A DNA stretch of 64,000 bases from B73-G16 sp964611295 (GTDB lineage Bacteria > Desulfobacterota > B13-G15), in NCBI GenBank assembly GCA_964611295.1, contig CAZSWV010000005.1, forward strand, positions 1 through 64,000, written 5' to 3'. Below, piece after piece: positions 1 through 8,385 of this stretch. Made by a program: the position numbers and the translations under genes. Within the stretch, counting starts at the first letter, position 1, and each line of letters opens with the position of its first letter. The notes below the pieces were generated by a model that worked only from the letters and a program-made list of their open reading frames with translations, did not search any database and was not told where the DNA came from.

Positions 1-1160
1 ATAAACACATGAGGCCAATAGGTCTTAGTCAAATCATAAATCATCCCCACAAGCCAAACTCCTACGATGGAAAGGGCATACATAAAAGACTCAAAAAAAC
101 CATAAATCATCCCAAATCTTTCCCCTTTGAACAGATCAGCCAAAACAGCCATAAAAGAAGGTGCTGTAACTGCCCATCCAGCACTAAATGTCCAAACAAA
201 TAGATGGAGTAAGAACTCCCTTTGGGGAGTCACTGTGAATAAAAATAGCGTGCTCACTAATAAGAAAAAGGAACCAAAGGTATAGGCCAACTTCCTTCCA
301 ATTTTATCAGAAAGCCACCCCCAGAATACTCGAAACCCTGATGAAAGAAGTCCCACCATTGCAAAAGCAGAAGCGGCTTTGACCATGGGAATTCCCCTAT
401 CCATAAGGATCCTCACGTTGTGTACTAGAACAATGTGGATCGCCAAAAGGGCAAAAGACGCAAACAACACACACATTACAAAAGATCTCGTCAATAAAAG
501 GGACAGTACCTTTTTTGATTGTTTTCCGTTTATAACTGATGCCTCTTGACCAGTCACCCTATAAGGACCACTACCTACCTCTATAGGCTTATGCTTTAAG
601 AAAAAACCATTTACAGGCAATAGAACCAAAAGGGTTAAAACCCCTAGCCCCCAAAAAGCCCACCTCCAGCCAAAATTACTTATCAATTGCTCGCTAAGCC
701 TCACTAAAAGATAGGTGCCTACACCCATCCCAGAGGAGGCTATACCCGAAGCAAGCCCCCTTTTCTTATCAAACCAGTGGGCCAAAACCGAAGAATAGGA
801 GACAATGCTAATAAATGAAATACCTAAACCTACCATTACACCATAAAAGGTATACAATGAAAAAAGGCCCCTAATAGAGGCACAAAACATAAGCCCAAGA
901 CCGGTCAAAAGCACACCTGGAAGGATCACCTTCCGTGGCCCAAAACGATCTATAAACCCTCCTATAAAAGGAACCGATACCATATACATCACAAAACCTA
1001 AAGATTGAGCTAACACCGCTTGCGCCCTACTCCACCCCATCTCATCCACAAGATGGGCATAAAAGACCGAAAAACTAGAACGTATCCCCATCCAAAAGGC
1101 CATGGAAAAGAAAGCAACAACGACTATAACCCATCCGTAATATAGCTTACCCCTTCCCAT
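1..1160 (-). CDS. MFS transporter, partial (cut by window start)
   Basis: An open frame runs from an ATG at 1160 to the window edge without a stop (386 codons visible). The protein begins MGRGKLYYGWVIVVVAFF and is made of repeated hydrophobic segments. Two loop motifs of the major facilitator type are visible, DRFGPRK after the second segment and SDKIGRK at the equivalent place in the second half. The YYGWVI start resembles monocarboxylate/oxalate-formate antiporter-like carriers, and the MFS gene at 43515-44741 starts similarly. It overlaps the end of the amidase gene by 14 bases, so it is probably the last gene of the pil-amidase transcript. Substrate unknown; the C-terminus is missing. Confidence 0.85.
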   Translation of the reverse strand, partial: MGRGKLYYGWVIVVVAFFSMAFWMGIRSSFSVFYAHLVDEMGWSRAQAVLAQSLGFVMYMVSVPFIGGFIDRFGPRKVILPGVLLTGLGLMFCASIRGLFSLYTFYGVMVGLGISFISIVSYSSVLAHWFDKKRGLASGIASSGMGVGTYLLVRLSEQLISNFGWRWAFWGLGVLTLLVLLPVNGFFLKHKPIEVGSGPYRVTGQEASVINGKQSKKVLSLLLTRSFVMCVLFASFALLAIHIVLVHNVRILMDRGIPMVKAASAFAMVGLLSSGFRVFWGWLSDKIGRKLAYTFGSFFLLVSTLFLFTVTPQREFLLHLFVWTFSAGWAVTAPSFMAVLADLFKGERFGMIYGFFESFMYALSIVGVWLVGMIYDLTKTYWPHVF

Positions 1161-2325
1161 TCATATGCCTTTTTGACGTTGGATGTTTGATATAAGTATT
1201 AACATAATCCAATAAACCACTGAGTATCCCATCCGCTATAATGTCAAGATAGAGAAGATCCCTCAATTTTTCCTCTTCTTCTGGATTTGTTATAAACCCT
1301 ATTTCAATAAGCACAGATGGCATCTTCGCACCCACTAATACAATAAAAGGAGCCCTCTTCACTCCGAGATCCTTAACATGATTTCCATTATTTTTAAGAT
1401 TATTTACAATGTTAGTCTGTATAAACTGGGCTAACTTTTCAGACTCCTCAACTTTTGCTCTCAACATCAGGTCATAAAGTATAAGCTGTAATGCATCTAT
1501 CTGCGAAGGAGGTACACCGTTTTCCCTTGCTGCAAGTCTTAAAGCTTCACGATCTGTAGTAAAACTCAAAAAGTACGTTTCTACACCTCTTGTTTCCTTA
1601 TTATAGGATGCATTACAATGTATAGATACAAATAGATCACCTCCCTTCTGATTGGCAAAAGCAGTACGCTCTTCCAAAGGTAGATAAAGATCGTCTTCCC
1701 TTGTGAGATATACTGACCATCCTAGCTGTTTTTCGGCCTTTTCCTTTACCAATTTTGCTACTTTAAGGACCACGTCTTTTTCTTTAAGACCTGTAGGACC
1801 AATCGCACCTGGGTCTTTCCCGCCATGGCCGGGATCGAGTACAAGGACAAAAGAGGGTAACGGTGAGGTACTTAAGGTATTTTTAGAAATATCCTTAAGG
1901 ACCTTAGGATACACGTACACTATTAACTGGTGAATAGATTGCTCTTGGGAGACCTTGACTTCCACTTCTCCTTTTACCTCGAAAACTAGACGCACCGTAC
2001 CTCTGTCATACTGACCAAGGCGAACCCTATCGCAAAAAGGAGTACCGACCTCAAGCGTCCTAGTAGCACCACGGTGGATTTCAGCAGGGCATATGTCTAT
2101 GAGGATCCTGGCCGGACGTCCAGTTGTCACATCTGCTTTTAAAAAGGAAACCTTATATTCGAAGGAGGAAGAAGTTTGTAAATCCACAAGGACCTTCAAT
2201 TTTCCTTCTTCTTGAAGGCACCTAAGCCCTGTTATCAAGGTTTTTGTCCCCGCAAAGCCATAAAAAGAAAGAACTAACAGAAGAAAAAGGGATAGGAGGA
2301 CCCTTTTTAGATGCCTCCTAAACAT
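1147..2325 (-). CDS. amiC: N-acetylmuramoyl-L-alanine amidase with AMIN domain
   Basis: Periplasmic zinc amidase that removes stem peptides from peptidoglycan. The 392-residue protein starts with a hydrophobic signal peptide ending near FAGTK. An AMIN-type beta-rich targeting domain follows (about residues 30-135), then an Amidase_3 catalytic domain (about 160-375). Zinc-site motifs are visible: DPGHGGKDPG with the first His, SIHCNAS with the second, and LIEIGFITNPEEE with the catalytic Glu. The gene begins 7 bases after pilQ. AMIN domains also occur in PilQ-type secretins, so a role in opening the cell wall for the pilus is plausible, though general cell division is equally possible. Confidence 0.9.
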   Translation of the reverse strand: MFRRHLKRVLLSLFLLLVLSFYGFAGTKTLITGLRCLQEEGKLKVLVDLQTSSSFEYKVSFLKADVTTGRPARILIDICPAEIHRGATRTLEVGTPFCDRVRLGQYDRGTVRLVFEVKGEVEVKVSQEQSIHQLIVYVYPKVLKDISKNTLSTSPLPSFVLVLDPGHGGKDPGAIGPTGLKEKDVVLKVAKLVKEKAEKQLGWSVYLTREDDLYLPLEERTAFANQKGGDLFVSIHCNASYNKETRGVETYFLSFTTDREALRLAARENGVPPSQIDALQLILYDLMLRAKVEESEKLAQFIQTNIVNNLKNNGNHVKDLGVKRAPFIVLVGAKMPSVLIEIGFITNPEEEEKLRDLLYLDIIADGILSGLLDYVNTYIKHPTSKRHMNGKG

Positions 2326-2332
2326 ATGCCGC

Positions 2333-3706
2333 CTAACGGCTTGCCAGGGGGGTTACGATCTTGGGGCTTATGAAGATCAAAAGCTCCTTCCTTTCCTCCG
2401 ACTTGGCTTTGCTTTTGAAAAGCCAACCGAGTAAAGGCATGTCCTTAAGCAACGGGACGCCACTTGTCTGGTTTGCCTTAGCATACTCGTAAATCCCACC
2501 AAGGACTATGACCTCGCCATCCTTTACCATCACTTGCGTTTTGGCCCTGCTTTTCTTCACAGTGGGTTGGCCCTGCACCAAACGTGACCAATCGGGGGTC
2601 TCTTTTGCACATTCGATATCAAGTTTTACATGACCATCGGCAGTGACATGGGGCGTAACCGTGAGCTTCAAAGTGGCGTCGATAAATTCCGTGGAAACAG
2701 TCCCTTCTGTCGTATACTTGAGGTAGGGGATCCTTATTCCCTGCTCTATATACGCCTCAGTATGGTCCAAGGTAACAACCCTTGGACTCGAGATCACCTC
2801 ACCAAGCCCTTTGCTTTCTAAAGCAGAGATGCGTGCTTCAAGTTCTAAGAAAGACCCAAAGGTTTTGTAAATATCTATCGCTCCTCCTGCCCCTAAACCA
2901 ACAGCTGCAGGAAGGTTTACAAGATAGTCCTCTTTTTGTGAGATCTTCATAGTTCCCTCAGATCCTCCGGAAATAACGTCTTTTGGAGGGTTGGTGCCTT
3001 GACTGTATGAGTACCTTCCACCCCAACTTATACCTAATTCCCTCCTGAAGTCAGTTGTCGCCTCGACTATCTTGGCGTCTATTAAAACCTGAGGGGTCTG
3101 GGAGTCAAGCTGCGAAACCAGCCCCCTGATCCTTTCAATACGTTCAGGTATGTCCTTCACTATCAAGGTATTGGTCCTCTCGTCCACTGTAATCCCGCCT
3201 TTTGGACTCAAAAGTTCCTTGGCCTTGGGCAGTAAGTCTGAAGCTTTGCCATAGCTTACAGGTATAAGCTCTGTCACAACAGGCTGAACTATCTCAGCAG
3301 CTTCTACGGTCTTAGCACGGGCTTCCTTTTCCTTCTGTAGCCTTTCAAGGGTGGATATCCTGATGACGTTCCCGACCCATTCCATTCCCAGGTTATTCGT
3401 CTTAAGGATTATATCAAGGGCTTGATCCCAGGGTACGTCCATGAGCCTTAGGGTAATTCGCCCTTTTACGTCATCGGTTACCAAAACGTTAACCCCTGCT
3501 ATGTCAGAGAAAAGACGAAGCACGTTTGGAAGATCAGCCTCTTTGAGGTCAAGGGAAACGCGTTGCCCTTTATAACGAACTTCGCCCTTTATGAGGTCGT
3601 CCAATATCTCCTTTGAACTAGAGGCATGGCCTCTATAAGCTACAAATGCCAAAAGGCATAAAACCCAAACCCATACCCTAAAATGTCCCCACGCCCTCCC
3701 CATCAT
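2333..3706 (-). CDS. pilQ: Type IV pilus secretin PilQ
   Basis: Outer-membrane secretin through which the type IV pilus passes. A signal peptide (about residues 1-28) is followed by an STN/N0-type domain (LPNVLRLFSDIAGVNVLV), an N1 domain (ELIPVSYGKA to VSQLDSQTPQV) and the secretin core. The core carries GEVISSPRVVTLD and near the end VIVLGGIY and GVPLLKDMPLLGWLF, the secretin family signature. At 457 residues it is shorter than proteobacterial PilQ because the N-terminal AMIN repeats are absent. The start ATG overlaps the pilP stop as ATGA; a second ATG follows immediately. Part of pilMNOPQ. Confidence 0.95.
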   Translation of the reverse strand: MMGRAWGHFRVWVWVLCLLAFVAYRGHASSSKEILDDLIKGEVRYKGQRVSLDLKEADLPNVLRLFSDIAGVNVLVTDDVKGRITLRLMDVPWDQALDIILKTNNLGMEWVGNVIRISTLERLQKEKEARAKTVEAAEIVQPVVTELIPVSYGKASDLLPKAKELLSPKGGITVDERTNTLIVKDIPERIERIRGLVSQLDSQTPQVLIDAKIVEATTDFRRELGISWGGRYSYSQGTNPPKDVISGGSEGTMKISQKEDYLVNLPAAVGLGAGGAIDIYKTFGSFLELEARISALESKGLGEVISSPRVVTLDHTEAYIEQGIRIPYLKYTTEGTVSTEFIDATLKLTVTPHVTADGHVKLDIECAKETPDWSRLVQGQPTVKKSRAKTQVMVKDGEVIVLGGIYEYAKANQTSGVPLLKDMPLLGWLFKSKAKSEERKELLIFISPKIVTPLASR

Positions 3707-4143
3707 CTTTCTCCTTCCGTACTTTCTAACTTCATGGCTTCAAGAGGCTGTGTGCTCAGGAAAACTTGTCTTTTCTGTATCCTCCCTAAGGCGTCCTTGT
3801 AAGTTTCCTCTATAAGAACCCTATCCACCATTATCTTCTTCACCTGCCCATAGCGCCTTCCCACGTAATCACCTTCCTTGACGATGTACCCCCTTCCCTC
3901 AGGATCTTCTAACATGGCCCTGTTACCCTCAACACCTACTACAATGGCCACAAGCCTCAACTGGCTTATGTCAAACTTCAAAAGCGGGGTCTCAGGTACA
4001 CCTTTAGGCCTTACGGGCTCTTCCTTCTGCAAGAAAGGCTTGAAAGGATCCCTCTTGTCCATCTTATAAGTAAACTCAGGCCCTTGGGCCCAAGCCGGGG
4101 ACAGACCTAAAAAAAGGCCTAACAAAACCTTATGTACCCACAT
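3703..4143 (-). CDS. pilP: Type IV pilus pilotin-like protein PilP
   Basis: Inner-membrane-linked periplasmic protein that connects the PilN/PilO platform to the PilQ secretin. The start at 4143 (MWVHKVLLGLFLGLSPAWAQ) is preferred over the in-frame ATG at 4188 because it places a clean signal peptide at the N-terminus and gives a 14-base overlap with pilO. The mature part holds the PilP-type beta domain: a DPFKPF motif, then FDISQLRLVAIVVG and EGDYVGRRYGQVKKI. No lipobox cysteine is obvious, unlike the lipoprotein PilP of Neisseria/Pseudomonas. Gene order and length (146 residues) support the call. Confidence 0.88.
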   Translation of the reverse strand: MWVHKVLLGLFLGLSPAWAQGPEFTYKMDKRDPFKPFLQKEEPVRPKGVPETPLLKFDISQLRLVAIVVGVEGNRAMLEDPEGRGYIVKEGDYVGRRYGQVKKIMVDRVLIEETYKDALGRIQKRQVFLSTQPLEAMKLESTEGER

Positions 4144-4714
4144 CTTTTTCCCCTTTTGCCTTTGGAGGTTCAGGGACCTGCTGGACAAAATAATAAGTAA
4201 CCCCTACACAGTTCGCCTTGAGCAGGGATCCCTTCTTATCGGAACCTACTGGCGAAATAGAGAAATCCCTTATGGTTACGATCCTCGGCATCTTACCTAT
4301 TTGGTAAAAAAACATGCCTAATTGGTGGTAGGACCCCACAAGGGTAAGTTCAAATCCTACCTCTGCATAAAATTCCTTTCTTTGTTCAGGTTGAAGTTTA
4401 AAGGACTCGATCTCTAACCCTACACCTTTTGCTACATACGAAATAGTACGAAGCAACATGGGAACTTCTTTTTCATCAGGGAGTTTGGAAATTACCTCAG
4501 CAAGCCTTAACTTTATGTCCTCCAACTCCTGTTTATACTTGTTTAGTTCAGCCAATAGCTTCGCCTTCCTCTCCCTTTCAAGGGTAAGCTCCATAAGCCT
4601 TTGTTCTTTCTGTTGGATCCTTTCATATTGAGGCTGATACACAAAACGCCAATAGCCTAAAACCACCACAAGGCCTAAAAACACCGCCAATAACGTCTGT
4701 CTTCTAGAATCCAA
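4130..4714 (-). CDS. pilO: Type IV pilus inner-membrane protein PilO
   Basis: Bitopic inner-membrane protein of the pilus alignment complex, partner of PilN. It has one transmembrane segment near residues 9-26 (LLAVFLGLVVVLGYW), a charged coiled coil (about 30-80) and a ferredoxin-like PilO domain with the typical TISYVAKGVGLEI and YHQLGMFFYQIGKMPRIV stretches. The start codon is TTG with a GATGAGG-type Shine-Dalgarno sequence. It lies 26 bases after pilN and overlaps pilP. Confidence 0.92.
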   Translation of the reverse strand: MDSRRQTLLAVFLGLVVVLGYWRFVYQPQYERIQQKEQRLMELTLERERKAKLLAELNKYKQELEDIKLRLAEVISKLPDEKEVPMLLRTISYVAKGVGLEIESFKLQPEQRKEFYAEVGFELTLVGSYHQLGMFFYQIGKMPRIVTIRDFSISPVGSDKKGSLLKANCVGVTYYFVQQVPEPPKAKGEKDVGT

Positions 4715-4740
4715 GTTACCTCATCCTTTCTCGGTGATCT

Positions 4741-5280
4741 TCAATGTTTCAACTTGAAAGTTATGGAAAACCTCTTCAGATCAACACCCCCTGCAGTGTG
4801 CTTAGTCACCGATTCGAGTTCTACCACTTCCACATAAGGGGAAGCCTTAAGGGCTGTCATGAAATCCGCTATTGTCTCCTCATCAAGCGCTATACCCACC
4901 GAAACCACCTTTTCGCCCTGCTTTTCCAACCTCTCCAACCAAACCTTTTCGGGCACCCTCCCGCTTAAGTCATCCACGAGCGCAGCTGTCAAAAGCCTGT
5001 CCTTCTCCAACTTCTGGATCACTTCAAACCTCTTCTGCAAGCCCTCCTTTTCCTTTTTGATATCCCCTATACCGGAAAGGACCCTGTTCAAATTGGAGAT
5101 CTCTGCCTCCAAATCCCTTATCCTCACATCCAGTTCCCCCTCTTTTCTCGTAGCGTTCCACTTCAGAAACCCTAAAACCACAAACAAAAGGATAAAGGAC
5201 AAAAAGGTCACCGACTTTCGAAACCGTTTGATCTCCTTTTCCTTCCTCTCATATTTAGGTAACAAGTTGACCTCTATCAT
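4741..5280 (-). CDS. pilN: Type IV pilus inner-membrane protein PilN
   Basis: Bitopic protein whose short cytoplasmic N-terminus docks into PilM and whose periplasmic part pairs with PilO. The conserved PilM-binding peptide IEVNLLP is at residues 2-8. It is followed by a basic stretch, one membrane segment (about 27-42), a coiled coil and a C-terminal ferredoxin-like domain. The ATG sits one base after the pilM stop, so the two are probably translationally coupled. Confidence 0.95.
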   Translation of the reverse strand: MIEVNLLPKYERKEKEIKRFRKSVTFLSFILLFVVLGFLKWNATRKEGELDVRIRDLEAEISNLNRVLSGIGDIKKEKEGLQKRFEVIQKLEKDRLLTAALVDDLSGRVPEKVWLERLEKQGEKVVSVGIALDEETIADFMTALKASPYVEVVELESVTKHTAGGVDLKRFSITFKLKH

Positions 5281-5281
5281 C

Positions 5282-6334
5282 TCAAACCCTTCTCAAAGCC
5301 AAACCAACCGCCACAGCTGAAAAGGGGGCCATTTCCCTGAGGTAGTCCAGGGGGAACCTATCAGCATCTATTAAAAGGTTATTGAAGGGATTGAATGCTT
5401 CTACTTCCAAACCCGTACGCTCAGCAATCGTAGTGGATAGACCATAAAGCTTCGAGGCCCCTCCTGTTAAATAAAGCTTCTGTATCCGAGTATTGGGATA
5501 AGCCGCTAGGAAAAAATCAAGGGATTTGGCTATCTCCAAGGCCACTGTCCGCGAAACCCTCTCCAAAACCTTCCTTAACTTAGGGGAATCCTCTGCAGCA
5601 GCCCTGTACTTCAACAACTCTGCTTCTTCATAACCTACTCCAAGTTCTTTCTGGATTTCCTCTGTAAACATATTCCCACCTACAGCAACGTCACGTGCAA
5701 ACAAACATTCTCCTCCTTTAGTAACCAATATGCTCATTACTGTAGCCCCAATATCACATAGGGCAACTACATTGTCTAATTCATATGGATAGTTCACCTC
5801 AAAGGCGTTCTGAAGGGCAAAAAGGTCAATATCTAATATACTTAATTGGGCATCGCAATTGTCAAAAAGTTTCAAGTAATTGTTAACTACATCCTTTCGA
5901 GCTGCTACTAGCAATAGCTCTGTTCCTTCTGGTTTTTCTGACAAAATGTGATAATCAAAGTTCACACCTTCTACGTCTGGAATATAACGTTGGATCTCTA
6001 CTTTAAGCACATCCATAGCTTCTTCAGCTTTTACTGAAGGCAATAACAGACGTTTAACTATTACTGCATGCCCAGCAATTGCTACCGCTACTTTCCTATT
6101 ACGTAAACCTTGGTCCTTTAATAGGGAATTTACTACATTACACACCTCATCTACTTTAATAATGCCCCGTTGAGGCATAGCACCTTGGGGTAAAGGGTGG
6201 AGGGCCAATTTCACCAACTTATAGTTTCCTTCCTCTAGCTTAAGTTCTACTAACTTGACGTTAGCTGAACCGATATCTAACCCCAAAGCTAAGGGGGACT
6301 TTCGCCAGGGAAGGGCATCGAAAGGTTTTTTCAT
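5282..6334 (-). CDS. pilM: Type IV pilus assembly ATPase-fold protein PilM
   Basis: Cytoplasmic actin-like protein of the type IV pilus alignment complex that binds the PilN N-terminal peptide. Actin/FtsA-fold nucleotide motifs are visible: LGLDIGSANVKLVEL at the N-terminus, VALCDIGATVMSILV in the middle and LYLTGGASKLYGL near the C-terminus. The start at 6334 (MKKPFDALPW) is chosen over the upstream in-frame start at 6355 because a promoter (TTGACA and TACATA boxes) ends at 6344, which would put 6355 upstream of transcription. First gene of pilMNOPQ-amiC-MFS. Confidence 0.94.
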   Translation of the reverse strand: MKKPFDALPWRKSPLALGLDIGSANVKLVELKLEEGNYKLVKLALHPLPQGAMPQRGIIKVDEVCNVVNSLLKDQGLRNRKVAVAIAGHAVIVKRLLLPSVKAEEAMDVLKVEIQRYIPDVEGVNFDYHILSEKPEGTELLLVAARKDVVNNYLKLFDNCDAQLSILDIDLFALQNAFEVNYPYELDNVVALCDIGATVMSILVTKGGECLFARDVAVGGNMFTEEIQKELGVGYEEAELLKYRAAAEDSPKLRKVLERVSRTVALEIAKSLDFFLAAYPNTRIQKLYLTGGASKLYGLSTTIAERTGLEVEAFNPFNNLLIDADRFPLDYLREMAPFSAVAVGLALRRV

Positions 6335-6343
6335 GTTAAAGCT

Positions 6344-6372
6344 TATGTATGACAAAATTCAAAGGTTGTCAA
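6344..6372 (-). promoter_or_regulatory. Putative promoter of pilM operon
   Basis: On the minus strand a perfect -35 TTGACA (6372-6367) is separated by 17 bases from a -10-like TACATA (6349-6344). The predicted transcript start (about 6337) lies only a few bases before the pilM ATG at 6334, and no Shine-Dalgarno sequence fits in between. Confidence 0.5.
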
Positions 6373-6418
6373 CCGCTTTTTTAGATCGTGTCATACTCAC
6401 CAAGGGGATTGTCATACA
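6346..6418. promoter_or_regulatory. Three copies of a TGTCATAC motif between divergent genes
   Basis: The pilM/fusion-gene intergenic region carries TGTATGACAA at 6346-6355 and its exact 10-base reverse complement TTGTCATACA at 6409-6418, with a third copy TGTCATAC at 6389-6396. One copy covers the pilM -10 region. Another overlaps a weak -35 (TTGTCA) usable by the plus-strand gene. Repeated, oppositely oriented copies in a divergent promoter region look like operator half-sites; the regulator is unknown. Confidence 0.35.
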
Positions 6419-6468
6419 GGAGGTTTTAGTGCAAATTTCGTCTTTGAAAGGGGGATGGGGGAGGCACC

Positions 6469-8385
6469 ATGGAGAAGGAGCAAATAACCGACAAGAGGAA
6501 ACTTCATTCCGCTGGTAAGTGTTTTGGACCGCTTTCAGACCTTGAGGAAAAAGTGGTACCCGACTGGTGGTGTAAGATCTTTGACCATCTATACTTAAAG
6601 ACTGACGGAGACGTGGTAGATGACCCCTTTATCACCAAGGCTGAAGTAGATCTCATCCTCAGCATCCTTAAGCCCTCTCCCGAGGACAAGATCTTAGACC
6701 TCTGTTGCGGACATGGCAGACACAGTTTGGAACTTGCAAGAAGGGGCTTTAAGTTTGTAGAAGGATTAGACAGATCTCATTACTTGATACAAAAGGCTAA
6801 AAACAAGGCCAAAAAAGAAGGATTGACAGTAAGGTTCAGGGAAGGCAATGCCTTAAAGCTCCCTTATCCGCCTGATAGCTTCAACGTGGTATTGCTGTTG
6901 GGAAATAGCTTCGGGTACTTCGAGTCACCAAAGGACGACCGTAGGGTCCTAGAAGAGGCCTTCAGGGTCCTAAAACCGTGGGGGCGTATACTCATAGACA
7001 TCGCCGACGGAGACTACCTCCGAGAACACTTCGAACGCCGCAGCTGGGAATGGATAGACAAAAAACACTTCGTCTGTCGAGAACGCACCCTCTCAGCTGA
7101 CAAACAGCGGCTAATATGTCGTGAGATAATCACGCATGTGGACAAGGGGGTGATTTCGGATAGGTTTTATGCCGAAAGGCTTTACTCCCGTCAAGCGATT
7201 TCTGAACTTTTGGAAAGCGTTGGCTTTAGTTCTATCGTATTTCATGGGGAAGTGGAGACGAATTCTTCTAGAAACCAAGACTTAGGGATGATGAGAAGGC
7301 GCATAATTGTAACGGCAGTAGCTAAGAAAAATTGGACACCTGTAAAGAGAAAGCCCAAAGAAAACGACAAATTGGTAGTAGTGCTTCTCGGTGATAAAAA
7401 CAAGCCAGATCCGTTAAAGCCTTTTGGAGTCTTTGACGACGATGACATTTACACCATAGACAAACTCAAAGAGGCTTTAAGAGAACTTGAAGGTTATGAG
7501 TTCGTATACCTTGAAAACCATGATACCCTCATAGCTGACTTGTTGAAGTTGAAACCTAAATTACATCTTGTATTTAACCTATGCGACGAAGGGTACTATA
7601 ACGACCCACAAAAAGAAGCCCATGTACCTGCATTACTGGAGATCCTCAGAATACCTTACACCGGTTCAGGCCCTCGATGTTTGACATATTGTTATGACAA
7701 GTCCTTGGTCAGAGGCATAGCAAGGGAGATGGAGATACCCGTACCAGTTGGAGTGCTTGTGAAGTCCGAGGATACCATTTTCAACCTCTCTTTCAAGTTT
7801 CCTGTAATAGTGAAGCCCGTGTTTGGCGATTCTAGCTTTGGGATAACCCAAAGGAGCGTAGCCCACAATTTAGAAGAACTAATAAATGCCATATACGAAA
7901 CCCGAGAACGTTTTGGTTACGATAAACCGATCCTCATAGAAGAATTCTTAACAGGAAAAGACCTTACTGTAGGCATCATCGGTAACCCTCCTGAGGATTA
8001 TTTGGTGTTGCCTATAGTGGAGGAGGACTATTCTGAACTGCCACCTCATTTACCTAGGATTTGCGGATATGAGGCCAAATGGCTGATGGACTCTCCGTAT
8101 CAGAAGATAAGGTCTGTGCCAGCAGAACTACCTGATGAAACCCGCGATTTCATTGTAGAATGCTGCATCAAACTCTTCCATCGGCTTGAATGCAGGGATT
8201 ATTGTCGCTTTGATTGGAGACTCGATGCCGAAGGGAATCCCAAACTCCTCGAAGTAAACCCAAATCCAGGATGGTGTTGGGATGGGCATTTGGCAAAAAT
8301 GGCCCTCTGGGCGGGGATCAGTTATCCTGAGATGTTGCGTCTGATCCTCGAGGCTGCTGAAAAGCGTCTGGGGAAGAGGGTGTAG
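6469..8385 (+). CDS. Fusion: class I SAM methyltransferase + D-Ala-D-Ala ligase-like ATP-grasp
   Basis: A 638-residue two-domain protein. Residues about 30-275 form a Rossmann-fold SAM methyltransferase: ILDLCCGHGRHSLELARRG is motif I, followed by VVLLLGNSFGYF and RVLKPWGRILIDIADGDY. After a short basic linker, residues about 295-635 form an ATP-grasp domain of the D-alanine-D-alanine ligase family: IPYTGSG and CYDKSLVRGIAREMEIPVP, FPVIVKPVFGDSSFGI, ILIEEFLTGKDLTVGI and the metal-binding KLLEVNPNPGW. The start has a purine-rich GGGGGAGG Shine-Dalgarno. It probably ligates amino-acid-like substrates and methylates the product or a precursor; the actual substrate is unknown. A separate housekeeping Ddl is not in the window. 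The 3' end overlaps the PBP1A gene tail-to-tail by 68 bases. Confidence 0.85.
   Translation: MEKEQITDKRKLHSAGKCFGPLSDLEEKVVPDWWCKIFDHLYLKTDGDVVDDPFITKAEVDLILSILKPSPEDKILDLCCGHGRHSLELARRGFKFVEGLDRSHYLIQKAKNKAKKEGLTVRFREGNALKLPYPPDSFNVVLLLGNSFGYFESPKDDRRVLEEAFRVLKPWGRILIDIADGDYLREHFERRSWEWIDKKHFVCRERTLSADKQRLICREIITHVDKGVISDRFYAERLYSRQAISELLESVGFSSIVFHGEVETNSSRNQDLGMMRRRIIVTAVAKKNWTPVKRKPKENDKLVVVLLGDKNKPDPLKPFGVFDDDDIYTIDKLKEALRELEGYEFVYLENHDTLIADLLKLKPKLHLVFNLCDEGYYNDPQKEAHVPALLEILRIPYTGSGPRCLTYCYDKSLVRGIAREMEIPVPVGVLVKSEDTIFNLSFKFPVIVKPVFGDSSFGITQRSVAHNLEELINAIYETRERFGYDKPILIEEFLTGKDLTVGIIGNPPEDYLVLPIVEEDYSELPPHLPRICGYEAKWLMDSPYQKIRSVPAELPDETRDFIVECCIKLFHRLECRDYCRFDWRLDAEGNPKLLEVNPNPGWCWDGHLAKMALWAGISYPEMLRLILEAAEKRLGKRV

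Noticed and set aside
9..203. Short plus-strand frame near the window start
   Set aside because: Lies antisense to the MFS transporter frame that is open to the window edge; no start context or family match.
4859..5320. 153-codon plus-strand frame
   Set aside because: Antisense to pilN; Ser/Phe-rich shadow.
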